Shown here: piece after piece, positions 1 through 6,964 of the stretch
Numbering within the stretch: position 1 is the stretch's first letter
Layout: each line of letters begins with the position of its first letter
DNA from: an uncultured Cellvibrio sp.
GTDB taxonomy: Bacteria; Pseudomonadota; Gammaproteobacteria; Pseudomonadales; Cellvibrionaceae
Direction of reading: 5' to 3'
Length of the DNA stretch: 11,380 nucleotides
Assembly: GCA_946886255.1 (NCBI GenBank)
Contig: CAMPIG010000112.1
Coordinates: 1 to 11,380 of the forward strand
Program-made: the position numbers and the translations under genes
Notes under the pieces: model-generated
What the model saw: only the letters and a program-made list of their open reading frames with translations
Databases searched by the model: none
What the model was told of the DNA's origin: nothing

Positions 1-71
1 TTATAGCTGCTGTTATATCAACATAAATAATGAATGACGAGTAGTAATTTTTTTAATTACCTCTAACGAAC
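1..71. other. AT-rich intergenic edge
   Basis: AT-rich sequence beyond the receptor terminator. No gene, repeat or site could be supported here. Confidence 0.5.
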
Positions 72-100
72 AAAACCCCACTTTGCTCAAGTGAGGTTTC
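72..100 (-). terminator. Rho-independent terminator of the TonB receptor gene
   Basis: Read on the minus strand, an 11-bp stem (arms 89-99 and 73-83, one G-T wobble) closes a 5-base loop and runs straight into a short T-run (TTTTG). It lies about 50 bases past the receptor stop. On the plus strand the same stem has one C-A mismatch but is followed by TTTC, so weak activity in the other direction is possible. Confidence 0.75.
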
Positions 101-108
101 TTTGTGGT

Positions 109-132
109 GATGGCCTCCAAATGAAGGCCATC
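109..132 (-). other. Hairpin between receptor stop codon and terminator
   Basis: GATGGCCT (109-116) and AGGCCATC (125-132) form a perfect 8-bp stem with an 8-base loop. No T-tract follows on the minus strand, so this is not a terminator by itself. Sitting between the stop codon (152) and the terminator (72-100), it would form a second stem in the 3' untranslated region and could protect the transcript end; that role is inferred. Confidence 0.5.
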
Positions 133-151
133 GATATATCTTTTGTTCAAC

Positions 152-2956
152 TTACATTGAGTAACGAACACCCAATGCGTAGGTTTTGGAGTAGATTCCA
201 TTACCAAAATTGAACAGGTTTTGATTTCCCTCACCGTAATAGCTCTGATAAACGTCGTCCAGCAGGTTGGTTGCGTCAAACGTAACCATGATGTTATCCG
301 TCACATCATAACTCAGCTGGAAGTCCAGGCTTTGTTCCGGGCGATTCCAAAATTGGATGGGATTAGCGAAAATTGCCGCTTCATTACCGGTATAAAACTC
401 TTCCCGCCACACGTAAGACAAGCGTGCGTCAAATGTATTTCTGTCATACGCCAGCACGATGCTGTAGGAGGAGTCAGAAACACCGCTCATCTTCGATTCG
501 ACATAACCGTTGCGGCTACCATCTTCGTTAAATACCGGTGTCTGTTGTGATGAGTCCAGCAATGTGAAGCTTGCCTGAACACCCAGACCATCCAGTTTTT
601 CGGGCAGGTTATTTGGGAAATAAACCAGACCGACTTCGAGGCCAGAAAGTTCACCTTCACCGGCGTTGATGGGTGCGTTTAACACAAAGGGAATCATGTC
701 GCCTTCAGAGTCTGCTCTTATGACCGTGCTATAACCCGGCAGGATCATGCCCTCCAGCTCACGCTTGAATACAGCGCCGTAAACAGAACTTCCTTCCGCA
801 AAATACCATTCCAGCGAAAGGTCGTAATTTACGGACTCCGTTGGTTGTAGATCAGGATTGCCACCAGTACCGGTCCCATAAGGGACATCCGTTAGGGGGT
901 CAGTCCAGTAGCGCTGCGCATTCAGGGAGTTAAATTCAGGCATACGCAGTGTTTGGGTATACGCAAATCTTCCCACCAGATCATCGGTGATATTCCAGTT
1001 TATTGCCAAGCTGGGCAAAAACTTATCGGTATCATTAGTGCCTTCGCTGTAGTCGTAAGTATTGGATTGAGGCGTTTGCTCAGCCCAGAATTGCATATCC
1101 TGTTCATATGAAACATAGCGGACACCAATCTCACCATTAACGCTGTCACCGACAGTAAATTTACTGGTGATGAAAGCCGCAGCAGAAGTCTCTTCAATAT
1201 CGAATGTCTTGTAAACTTCTTCGCTTTCAAGACCATAGACGGTCCGTACTGCATCGGCATTATCGAGTAAATAAGAGCCGTCGGCGCTAATAAAGCTGTC
1301 GAAAATATTCGCCCGTCCCGCAAAGTAATCATCAACGGTGAAAACCACACCGGAACCATCGCCGCTAGCACCAGCATCGACCAATTCCTGCATCAATGCG
1401 GTGAGGGTTATTGGATCTGCGGGTGAGGCATCTTGCCCACGAGTAAATTCTTGCGCACTTCTGGTCTCATAGCGCCCGCCTACTTTAATGGTGTTGATAA
1501 AGTCGCCGTCTAGCTCCCACTCAGCATCAAAAGTAAACGTTGCCGCGTCACCAGAGTTACCGCCACCATTGTCGTAAATGGTTGAGGCATTCCAATTGGC
1601 AACGGCCGCCATATCAGACTCGTCCACGGCAGTTGCTGCGTTATCCCAAAATACAATGGAGGGGATGCCGTCGCGATCGTTGTAATCAACATCTAAACCT
1701 GGGGCCGTTCTTGTGAAACGCATGGCAAAGAAATCGGTGGTGAATTCGCTATCCTGATACAGCAACTCGGAATTGATGGTCAGATTATCCGTTGGCTCCC
1801 ATTTGGCTCCCAATGCATAAAGATAACTATCTGTTTCACCGTAGGCATAGTCGCCACTTTGGAAACCACCGTTGTTGCGGCCCTGATGTTCTTTAACGAC
1901 GATAGTGCCTTCGTAAACTTCAGGAATGCTGATGTTACCCTCGCCATTCTCGAAGGTATTCGAAAACCACATGGCATTTTGCGAGGAGTTTCTATACCCG
2001 GTGTAAAAGCCTTCAGCCAGAATTTCCAGTTCATCATTAGGTGCCCACTGGAAGGAAACGCTCGCAGCAGGGCGTTCACGATTACCCGTAAACGACGTGC
2101 CGAAGACAGCGTCGCGCATTAATAAATAATCAGTTGCTTCACCACCGACATTTAAAGTTGAACCTGGCGCGTAAGGAAGACCACCCTCTAAACCTGCTTG
2201 CCAGATCGAACTGTCGTCGGTGTGACTGTTCGGCATACGTTCATAGGGTGAATAAGCAAAGTGCGGGTCAGCGGTGAAAAAAGGAAATACTGCGCCGGCG
2301 GTCATTGTGTCATCACGGTAATTTGTTTCTACGTATGACAGGTTTAACAGCGCCCCAAATTCACCAGCGGATGTGTCCCAACGACTACTGAATAACGCGC
2401 TGATGTTTGGATCAATGTCATCAGGCTGATCGGAGTAAATGCCACGCGCGGCCAAAACGATCTTGGTATCGGAAAAATCAAACGGACGGTGAGTTTTGAT
2501 ATCAATAGAACCGGCGATACCGCGCTCAACCTGCGAGGCGGAACGTGTTTTATATACCATCACGTTCGACAACAAGCTCGCGGGAATATCTTGCAAAGCA
2601 ACGGCACGGCCAGCGCCAGTAAAGATGTCGCGACCGTTAACTGTGGTGTGCACGTCAGTCAAGCCACGAACAGAAACGGTGCTGACTTCACCTGAGCCAC
2701 GTCCCGTAACCTGCACACCTGTCACGCGCTGCAAAGATTCTACGACATTGTTGTCGGGGAATTTGCCGATATCTTCGGCTACGATTGAATCAACAATTTG
2801 GGTGCTGTTACGTTTGATATCTAAGGCCTTGGTCAAACTTCCACGGATACCCTGAACAACAATTTCTTCAATAGGTTCATCTGTTCCTTGCGCGATGGCC
2901 GATTGTGCCAAAACCGCTGCAAGTATTGCACTGGACAAGATTTTTTTTGAGTACAT
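152..2956 (-). CDS. TonB-dependent outer-membrane receptor (TIGR01782-like), complete
   Basis: This is an outer-membrane transporter that would import oligosaccharides using TonB/ExbBD energy. The 934-residue protein has a signal peptide (residues 1-22, ending SAIA before QG), a TonB-box-like segment EEIVVQG (30-36), a plug domain (about 45-155, with DIGKFPDNNVVESLQRVTGV and the VSVRGL stretch), then a long beta-barrel. The plug wording (ALDIKRN, IVAEDIGKFPD) is typical of the TonB-Xanth-Caul family linked to plant-polymer uptake. I chose ATG at 2956: GGAG lies 7 bases upstream (2964-2967) and the signal peptide begins there. A TTG at 3001 would add 15 residues that spoil the signal peptide. 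The gene follows the GH43 lipoprotein gene by 129 bp on the same strand, so co-transcription is likely. The C-terminus is ...GVRYSM, whereas most barrels end in an aromatic residue. Substrate is inferred (arabino-oligosaccharides) from the neighbours only. Confidence 0.93.
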   Translation of the reverse strand: MYSKKILSSAILAAVLAQSAIAQGTDEPIEEIVVQGIRGSLTKALDIKRNSTQIVDSIVAEDIGKFPDNNVVESLQRVTGVQVTGRGSGEVSTVSVRGLTDVHTTVNGRDIFTGAGRAVALQDIPASLLSNVMVYKTRSASQVERGIAGSIDIKTHRPFDFSDTKIVLAARGIYSDQPDDIDPNISALFSSRWDTSAGEFGALLNLSYVETNYRDDTMTAGAVFPFFTADPHFAYSPYERMPNSHTDDSSIWQAGLEGGLPYAPGSTLNVGGEATDYLLMRDAVFGTSFTGNRERPAASVSFQWAPNDELEILAEGFYTGYRNSSQNAMWFSNTFENGEGNISIPEVYEGTIVVKEHQGRNNGGFQSGDYAYGETDSYLYALGAKWEPTDNLTINSELLYQDSEFTTDFFAMRFTRTAPGLDVDYNDRDGIPSIVFWDNAATAVDESDMAAVANWNASTIYDNGGGNSGDAATFTFDAEWELDGDFINTIKVGGRYETRSAQEFTRGQDASPADPITLTALMQELVDAGASGDGSGVVFTVDDYFAGRANIFDSFISADGSYLLDNADAVRTVYGLESEEVYKTFDIEETSAAAFITSKFTVGDSVNGEIGVRYVSYEQDMQFWAEQTPQSNTYDYSEGTNDTDKFLPSLAINWNITDDLVGRFAYTQTLRMPEFNSLNAQRYWTDPLTDVPYGTGTGGNPDLQPTESVNYDLSLEWYFAEGSSVYGAVFKRELEGMILPGYSTVIRADSEGDMIPFVLNAPINAGEGELSGLEVGLVYFPNNLPEKLDGLGVQASFTLLDSSQQTPVFNEDGSRNGYVESKMSGVSDSSYSIVLAYDRNTFDARLSYVWREEFYTGNEAAIFANPIQFWNRPEQSLDFQLSYDVTDNIMVTFDATNLLDDVYQSYYGEGNQNLFNFGNGIYSKTYALGVRYSM

Positions 2957-2963
2957 GATGTGA

Positions 2964-2967
2964 CTCC
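2964..2967 (-). promoter_or_regulatory. Ribosome binding site that fixes the receptor start
   Basis: GGAG read on the minus strand, 7 bases before ATG at 2956. It decides against the longer in-frame TTG start at 3001. Confidence 0.7.
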
Positions 2968-3059
2968 AACATTTTTTATAAATATTTGTTTGACCATTCA
3001 ACCATCATAAAAAGGTGATGTGATTGAGTTAGTCAAGCTGCTTGAAAGCCGGGGAACCA

Positions 3060-3079
3060 GAGGGAGCCGAAGCCCCCTC
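3060..3079 (-). other. UUCG-capped intergenic hairpin between GH43 lipoprotein and receptor genes
   Basis: On the minus strand GAGGGGGC and GCTCCCTC form an 8-bp GC-rich stem (one G-T wobble) closed by a TTCG tetraloop, beginning 7 bases past the GH43 stop codon. UUCG loops are unusually stable. No T-run follows (the next bases are TGGTTCC), so it is not a standard intrinsic terminator. It more likely stabilises the 3' end of the upstream message or acts as a partial barrier, allowing different levels of enzyme and receptor. A separate promoter for the receptor in 2970-3050 is possible: TTGACT is present at 3031-3036, but no well-spaced -10 was found. Confidence 0.6.
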
Positions 3080-3085
3080 CCTCAG

Positions 3086-6000
3086 TTACGGCGCAACAGA
3101 AGCAGCCCCTTCTTGATAAAGCGTGCCAATCGATTCGGGTGTAATCGTACTGCTGAAAATTTTCAGCTCGTCGATAGCACCGTTGTAAGGCGTATCCCAA
3201 TAATTCACACCCAATGCAAACTCGTTGGTTTCGCCGGCTACTGTGAATACACGGGGAAAACCGCCCGCTTCCAACTCGAGTTTGCCATTGACGTAAATTC
3301 TGAGTGTGTCTCCGTTGTCACCATCAACGGTAAACACAACATGACTCCAGGTATCTGCAGGAATGCGATAACCGAGTTCACCGTTGTCAAAGAACGTACC
3401 ACGGGTGGCCCACACGCGCGTTCTGTTGGTGCCGTTCATTGAGGGCACTACGCTGAGCCAGGATGAGTTGGAAGCACCACCAAAAAACGCTGTGGTGTAG
3501 TTAGTGAAAGCTGTAGGTTTTAACCACAAGGAAACAGAGTAGTTATTGCTGCTGATCAGATTGTCCGGCAGTCGAACACCGGAAGTCCCATCCAAACTCA
3601 ACGCTGAACCCTTCACACCTTCAACATAGTTCACGCTTCCGTTAGGGGCAGTAATAAGATTGCCAGTGATTTCGCCCGCACTATAGAGCCCTTTGAGTTC
3701 CAGAAGATCATTTTCAAAGCTGTATTCTGCCGGTGCCAGTGACACCACGGTTACCTCGAACTCTTTCGTGTCGATAAAGCCCTGATAATTGATGGTAGCA
3801 GTCAAGGTCACCACTTGGTCACCTTCGAGCGCGGTGGGTTGTGTAACCACGGCCACACCGTTCACAGGTTTCAGGAAAGCTTCGTTATCTGATGTCCAGC
3901 TGATACCCGATACAAATGGTCCGACGCGTGGTAATTCAAAATTACTGCGTACAGCTGACAGGTCACCTAGTTCCAGTGCATCTCTCACAAAACCCGCGAA
4001 CTGAGACGGTTCAGTTAAGTTGTTCATCGCTGCGCCGTTAATGTCGAGGCTGTTTAATGCGTAGTCATACACAATGAACTCGTCGATTTGCCCATCAAAG
4101 GGAACATCCCAACCATAATTAACGCCGAGTGCAAAATGGCCGCCAGTAGCATTGAAAAGATCAGGGCGTGGCATCGACCCACTCATTGCGCCATTGATAT
4201 AGAGCGTCATGATCCCTTCGGAATAAGTAATAGTCACATGTTGCCAGGTATTGGTAGGTATCGCTGTTGGAAGTACAATCTGGTTCCAATTTTCGATCGT
4301 AGTGCCAGTTTCGATGTATTTACTCCAAACTAACCCGGTCGATGTGAAATGCGCGGCACGATCAGGAATGAAGCTAATCCATTGGTCAGGCAAGGTAGTT
4401 GAGGCAAAAAAAGCGGGAGTATAGGCATTCAGCTTATCCGCTTTCATCCAAAAAGAAACTGTGTACTCGCTGGAGTCAATGATGTTATCCGGTAGCCTAA
4501 CGCCATTGTTACCAACGAAGTCAATTGCTTGGCCGGCGTAGCCCGTGATATAGCCGGGAGTGGATGCACCAACATTTAATAAGTTATTGTCAGTAGCATT
4601 AGCATCCGCAAAATTGCCCAACTTGTCAGTCAATGCGCCTTCAAAAGTGTAGTGCGCAACCGCATTTTTAAACGCAGGGCGTGCGCGCAAGGTAATGGTG
4701 AAATTTTTGGTAGAGCTTTCCCCGTCTAACTCAATGTGGGCAGTCAGGCTGACGGTTTGATCACCACGGTCAGGCGTTGGAATAAATACACTTCTGTCGT
4801 TACCGATGTAGTATTCATTGCTGCTTTCCCAGCTAATGCTTGCACCATCTTTACCTACGATGGGAAAAAAATAACCTTCGTCTGCGATGGTGAATTCGGA
4901 TTTCACATCCAATGCCGCGTAAACTGAAGCCACTGCCTCGCTGGTTGCGGAGAGTGGATCTACGTAGCTGCCCCAGATGGTTTCACCACCCGCTGACATA
5001 GCAGAGAAAACGGGTACCAATTTTTGTTGGTTATCGTCCCACTGCCATTTAACGACACCGTAGTAAGTTCCGGATGTCAGTTCTAATTTAATGGCATCGC
5101 CGCCTTGCGGAGCCCAGTTGCCAGTTTCGGCGCCGGTCACACTGCGGTCGGACTGCAACGCGATGTAGGTCGATTTAATTGCAGATGTATTAACGGCTGT
5201 TCCCTGGTTGATAAATTTGTAATAGCCAGGAATCTCCGCTACATCGACAATATTTTGACCTTCAAGCGGTACATAACGCTGTGGTGAAGCAACTAACCAG
5301 CCGGCTTTGTTCACAAACATTTCGTGAGTACGAACCGCGTGCGCTTCGGCATTGTTTGGATAATCGGTTGAGGAGGCGGGGAAGCGTGTATGCGTAACGA
5401 GAAGGTGGCGTCCAGTTGCGGCGTCATAATATGCAGAGTTGTGACCAGGTGATTGATAGCCCCAGGGCTCGCCAACTTCGCCCACCTCAGAGGTAAATTC
5501 GAAACCTCCCATGAGCTTCCCGCCAATTTCCAAACCGGTAGCATTGGCAATGTCATTGCCGGCTGGATCGAGGTAAGGACCGTCAGGTGTTTTAGAGCGA
5601 GCAATGCGAATGTTGTACCCGCCGTTTGCCGCAAATCCTGCTACTGAATAGAACAAGTAGTAATAATCCGCAACGGGGCTATAAATAACAAAAGCACCTT
5701 CAATTGCGCGGAAATCACCACCCACCAAGCGCTTGCCATAACCCTGGCCCGCTTCTGGCTTACCGGTGGTTTCATCCATAGCTAAAACAAAAATACCGCC
5801 GGAATAAGAACCATAAACCATCCACAGCTTGCCGTCTTTGTCGTAGAAGGCGGCGGGGTCGATTACGTTAGGATCAACGGCACCGTTATAGGTTGTTTGA
5901 CCGTTATCAAGTGGATAGGCCGCAAATTCTCCAGCATTTCTGTAATCACTGCGTAGAAATACACCCTTGTTTACATAAGGACCCATTGCAGAATCAGCCT

Positions 6001-6514
6001 CTGCCAGTCCCAGGTAAGAGCGTCTATGGCAAGCCTCGCTGCCTTCAATCAATTGGGCGCAGTGGTTATAGTAGAACCAATATTTGCCATTGGGTGCTTG
6101 AATAACATCGGCAGCCCAGTTGCCAGTGAAGCCGTCGGTCCACTCGATACCTTCGGCAATTTCAGTCGTATAAGCGTTGCCAAATAAAGGACTCTCATCC
6201 ACCTGATGGTTTTCAGGCAATACCGAAATATAGGTCCAATTAATGAGATCTGTTGACTCAGCCGCAGCCAAATGGGAGCCAAAAATATAATAGGTATCAC
6301 CAGCCTTCACGATAGATGGATCATGGACACCAATATCCTGCCAATCAATTGAGCCTTCGGCATTTAACGGCACAGAACTTGAAATGGTTGGTTTGTAATA
6401 GGTAGGTTCTTCTGAAGCTGGAACTGTAGGTTTGGTGGATTCTCCACCGCCGCCACCGCAGCCGCCCAAAACCAGTAAGCCGCTCATCACAAGCGCTAAG
6501 TTTGTCAATCTCAT
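3086..6514 (-). CDS. GH43 arabinanase-type surface lipoprotein with duplicated Ig-like/LamG modules
   Basis: Predicted to hydrolyse arabinan or a related arabinose polymer at the cell surface. The 1142-residue protein has a clear lipobox LGGC (Cys19) followed by five glycines. The GH43 five-bladed propeller spans about 55-430. Catalytic acids by motif are D65 (HDPS), D219 (VIDPAAF) and E272 (AIEGAF), and H358 (SPGHNS) matches the metal-binding His of arabinanases. The 53-residue D219-E272 spacing equals that of Bacillus subtilis Abn2 (D171/E224, from memory). A GH43_C-like beta domain follows (about 432-520). Then come an Ig-like 'atrophied' domain (aBig_2-like, about 525-612), LamG 1 (about 618-826), a second Ig-like domain (about 835-925) and LamG 2 (about 927-1133). 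The LamG copies share RLPDN, SVSxW and FALGVNY stretches. LamG modules usually bind carbohydrate. ATG at 6514 has AGAGG 8 bases upstream. It probably forms an operon with the downstream TonB receptor gene. Endo versus exo action cannot be read from the sequence. Confidence 0.92.
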   Translation of the reverse strand: MRLTNLALVMSGLLVLGGCGGGGGESTKPTVPASEEPTYYKPTISSSVPLNAEGSIDWQDIGVHDPSIVKAGDTYYIFGSHLAAAESTDLINWTYISVLPENHQVDESPLFGNAYTTEIAEGIEWTDGFTGNWAADVIQAPNGKYWFYYNHCAQLIEGSEACHRRSYLGLAEADSAMGPYVNKGVFLRSDYRNAGEFAAYPLDNGQTTYNGAVDPNVIDPAAFYDKDGKLWMVYGSYSGGIFVLAMDETTGKPEAGQGYGKRLVGGDFRAIEGAFVIYSPVADYYYLFYSVAGFAANGGYNIRIARSKTPDGPYLDPAGNDIANATGLEIGGKLMGGFEFTSEVGEVGEPWGYQSPGHNSAYYDAATGRHLLVTHTRFPASSTDYPNNAEAHAVRTHEMFVNKAGWLVASPQRYVPLEGQNIVDVAEIPGYYKFINQGTAVNTSAIKSTYIALQSDRSVTGAETGNWAPQGGDAIKLELTSGTYYGVVKWQWDDNQQKLVPVFSAMSAGGETIWGSYVDPLSATSEAVASVYAALDVKSEFTIADEGYFFPIVGKDGASISWESSNEYYIGNDRSVFIPTPDRGDQTVSLTAHIELDGESSTKNFTITLRARPAFKNAVAHYTFEGALTDKLGNFADANATDNNLLNVGASTPGYITGYAGQAIDFVGNNGVRLPDNIIDSSEYTVSFWMKADKLNAYTPAFFASTTLPDQWISFIPDRAAHFTSTGLVWSKYIETGTTIENWNQIVLPTAIPTNTWQHVTITYSEGIMTLYINGAMSGSMPRPDLFNATGGHFALGVNYGWDVPFDGQIDEFIVYDYALNSLDINGAAMNNLTEPSQFAGFVRDALELGDLSAVRSNFELPRVGPFVSGISWTSDNEAFLKPVNGVAVVTQPTALEGDQVVTLTATINYQGFIDTKEFEVTVVSLAPAEYSFENDLLELKGLYSAGEITGNLITAPNGSVNYVEGVKGSALSLDGTSGVRLPDNLISSNNYSVSLWLKPTAFTNYTTAFFGGASNSSWLSVVPSMNGTNRTRVWATRGTFFDNGELGYRIPADTWSHVVFTVDGDNGDTLRIYVNGKLELEAGGFPRVFTVAGETNEFALGVNYWDTPYNGAIDELKIFSSTITPESIGTLYQEGAASVAP
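3116..4012 (-). repeat. Second Ig-like + LamG block of the GH43 lipoprotein (intragenic duplicate)
   Basis: Residues about 835-1133. Its LamG shows RLPDNLISSNNYSVSLWLK and FALGVNYWDTPYNGAIDE, matching RLPDNIIDSSEYTVSFWMK and FALGVNYGWDVPFDGQIDE of the first copy (4037-4942). Each LamG is preceded by an Ig-like segment with ISWxSxNE and a GDQxVxLTAxI strand. The order repeats as Ig-LamG-Ig-LamG, so the unit was duplicated as a pair. Confidence 0.75.
4037..4942 (-). repeat. First Ig-like + LamG block of the GH43 lipoprotein
   Basis: Residues about 525-826, directly after the GH43_C-like domain. It contains ISWESSNEYY and GDQTVSLTAHI in the Ig-like part and a LamG/concanavalin-type fold with YTFEGAL at its start. 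It is the partner copy of the block at 3116-4012, diverged in sequence and with a longer central loop. Confidence 0.75.
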
Positions 6515-6522
6515 GGGTGTAA

Positions 6523-6527
6523 CCTCT
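6523..6527 (-). promoter_or_regulatory. Ribosome binding site of the GH43 lipoprotein gene
   Basis: AGAGG on the minus strand, 8 bases before ATG at 6514. It supports this start, which also gives a well-formed lipoprotein signal. Confidence 0.65.
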
Positions 6528-6568
6528 TATGTTGTTATTGCTTATAGTCTTTTAGCTTATGGGAATCG

Positions 6569-6584
6569 GACATAACCGTATGTC
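6569..6584. promoter_or_regulatory. Inverted repeat in the GH43 lipoprotein leader
   Basis: GACATA (6569-6574) and TATGTC (6579-6584) are perfect inverted copies around ACCG. It lies 55-70 bases upstream of the GH43 start codon, within the presumed untranslated leader, and could be a protein site or a small RNA stem. A related string, GACATATAACC, occurs on the minus strand at about 6650-6660. The regulator is unknown. Confidence 0.35.
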
Positions 6585-6624
6585 GACAGCCGGAGATACG
6601 GAAAAGCCATGTTCCTGGGTACCG

Positions 6625-6644
6625 CAAATTTGTAGACAAATTTG
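6625..6644. promoter_or_regulatory. Perfect 9+2+9 palindrome, candidate operator
   Basis: CAAATTTGTAGACAAATTTG: two 9-base arms are exact inverted copies around a 2-base centre. Each arm also contains the self-complementary CAAATTTG. This 20-bp two-fold symmetry is typical of sites for dimeric helix-turn-helix regulators. It lies about 13-32 bases downstream of the start point expected from the candidate promoter at 6664-6692, a position suited to repression of the GH43-receptor transcription unit. The cognate regulator is not in this window. Confidence 0.55.
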
Positions 6645-6663
6645 AAAAATGGTTATATGTCAT

Positions 6664-6692
6664 ACAATAATACTAACTATGCATGTTGTCAC
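6664..6692 (-). promoter_or_regulatory. Candidate sigma-70 promoter for the GH43 lipoprotein gene
   Basis: On the minus strand GTGACA (6687-6692, five of six to TTGACA) is followed after exactly 17 bases by TATTGT (6664-6669, four of six to TATAAT). This predicts a start near 6657 and a leader of about 140 bases carrying the palindrome at 6625-6644. It was judged by eye only; AT-rich sequence nearby could hold others. Confidence 0.4.
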
Positions 6693-6894
6693 ACAATTTG
6701 GCGTGAGTAAAGCTTGTTAAAGGATGCTTCTGTGGTGTTGCATAATTAATTTATAAGATAATAATGGTCGATTGGTGCAAGCTAATATGGTGGGGTTCGC
6801 TAACAAAAACGGGTGAGGTTGGTGAGGTGTGAGGGGCGGGTGCTCAGGTTGGCTCCAGGAAGCTTGGGCTAAGGCAGCAACCTCACAAGCGTAG

Positions 6895-6914
6895 TGACCT
6901 TACTAAGAAGGTCA
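6895..6914. promoter_or_regulatory. Inverted repeat upstream of the hydrolase gene
   Basis: TGACCTT (6895-6901) and AAGGTCA (6908-6914) are perfect inverted copies with a 6-base centre ACTAAG. It ends 50 bases before the hydrolase start codon. It could be an operator (20-bp overall span, like the other palindrome but unrelated in sequence) or an RNA hairpin; no T-run follows, so it is not a terminator. Confidence 0.4.
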
Positions 6915-6964
6915 TCGAAAAACGTTAATTCTAATGAGTAAGTATCGTAACCGGAGAGCTAATA

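Larger units (their letters stand above)
6515..6964. other. Divergent control region between the GH43 lipoprotein and hydrolase genes
   Basis: These 450 bp separate divergently transcribed genes and no plausible gene was seen in them. The left half (6515-6700) holds the GH43 leader, a palindrome, a second inverted repeat and a candidate leftward promoter. The middle (6740-6765) is strongly AT-rich. The right half (6811-6914) is the hydrolase side, with a G-rich stretch (tandem GGTGAGGT at 6812-6819 and 6821-6828), a 9-base inverted pair (GTGAGGTTG at 6813-6821, CAACCTCAC at 6878-6886) and the repeat at 6895-6914. No known riboswitch was recognised. Confidence 0.6.

Noticed and set aside
2957..3001. 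In-frame TTG extension of the receptor (15 extra residues)
   Set aside because: The extension puts polar residues ahead of a complete signal peptide, begins with TTG and has no good ribosome site, whereas ATG 2956 has GGAG at 7 bases.
3004..3036. Promoter TTGACT ... TATGAT for the receptor gene
   Set aside because: The hexamers are good individually but are 21 bases apart, too far for a sigma-70 promoter; hexamers at 17-18 bases are poor.
3034..3044. CAAGC-T-GCTTG palindrome upstream of the receptor
   Set aside because: Five-base arms are too short to call, and it has no counterpart at the other genes.
3020..3442. 140-codon open frame on the plus strand
   Set aside because: It lies almost wholly opposite the well-supported GH43 lipoprotein gene, has no domain features and no ribosome site; treated as an antisense shadow.
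6681..6700. CRP-like site (TGTGACAACATGCATA on the minus strand)
   Set aside because: Only one TGTGA half matches; the second half lacks TCACA.
6811..6960. Cobalamin or TPP riboswitch ahead of the hydrolase
   Set aside because: The G-rich leader lacks the conserved core strings of those classes as far as I can see by eye.
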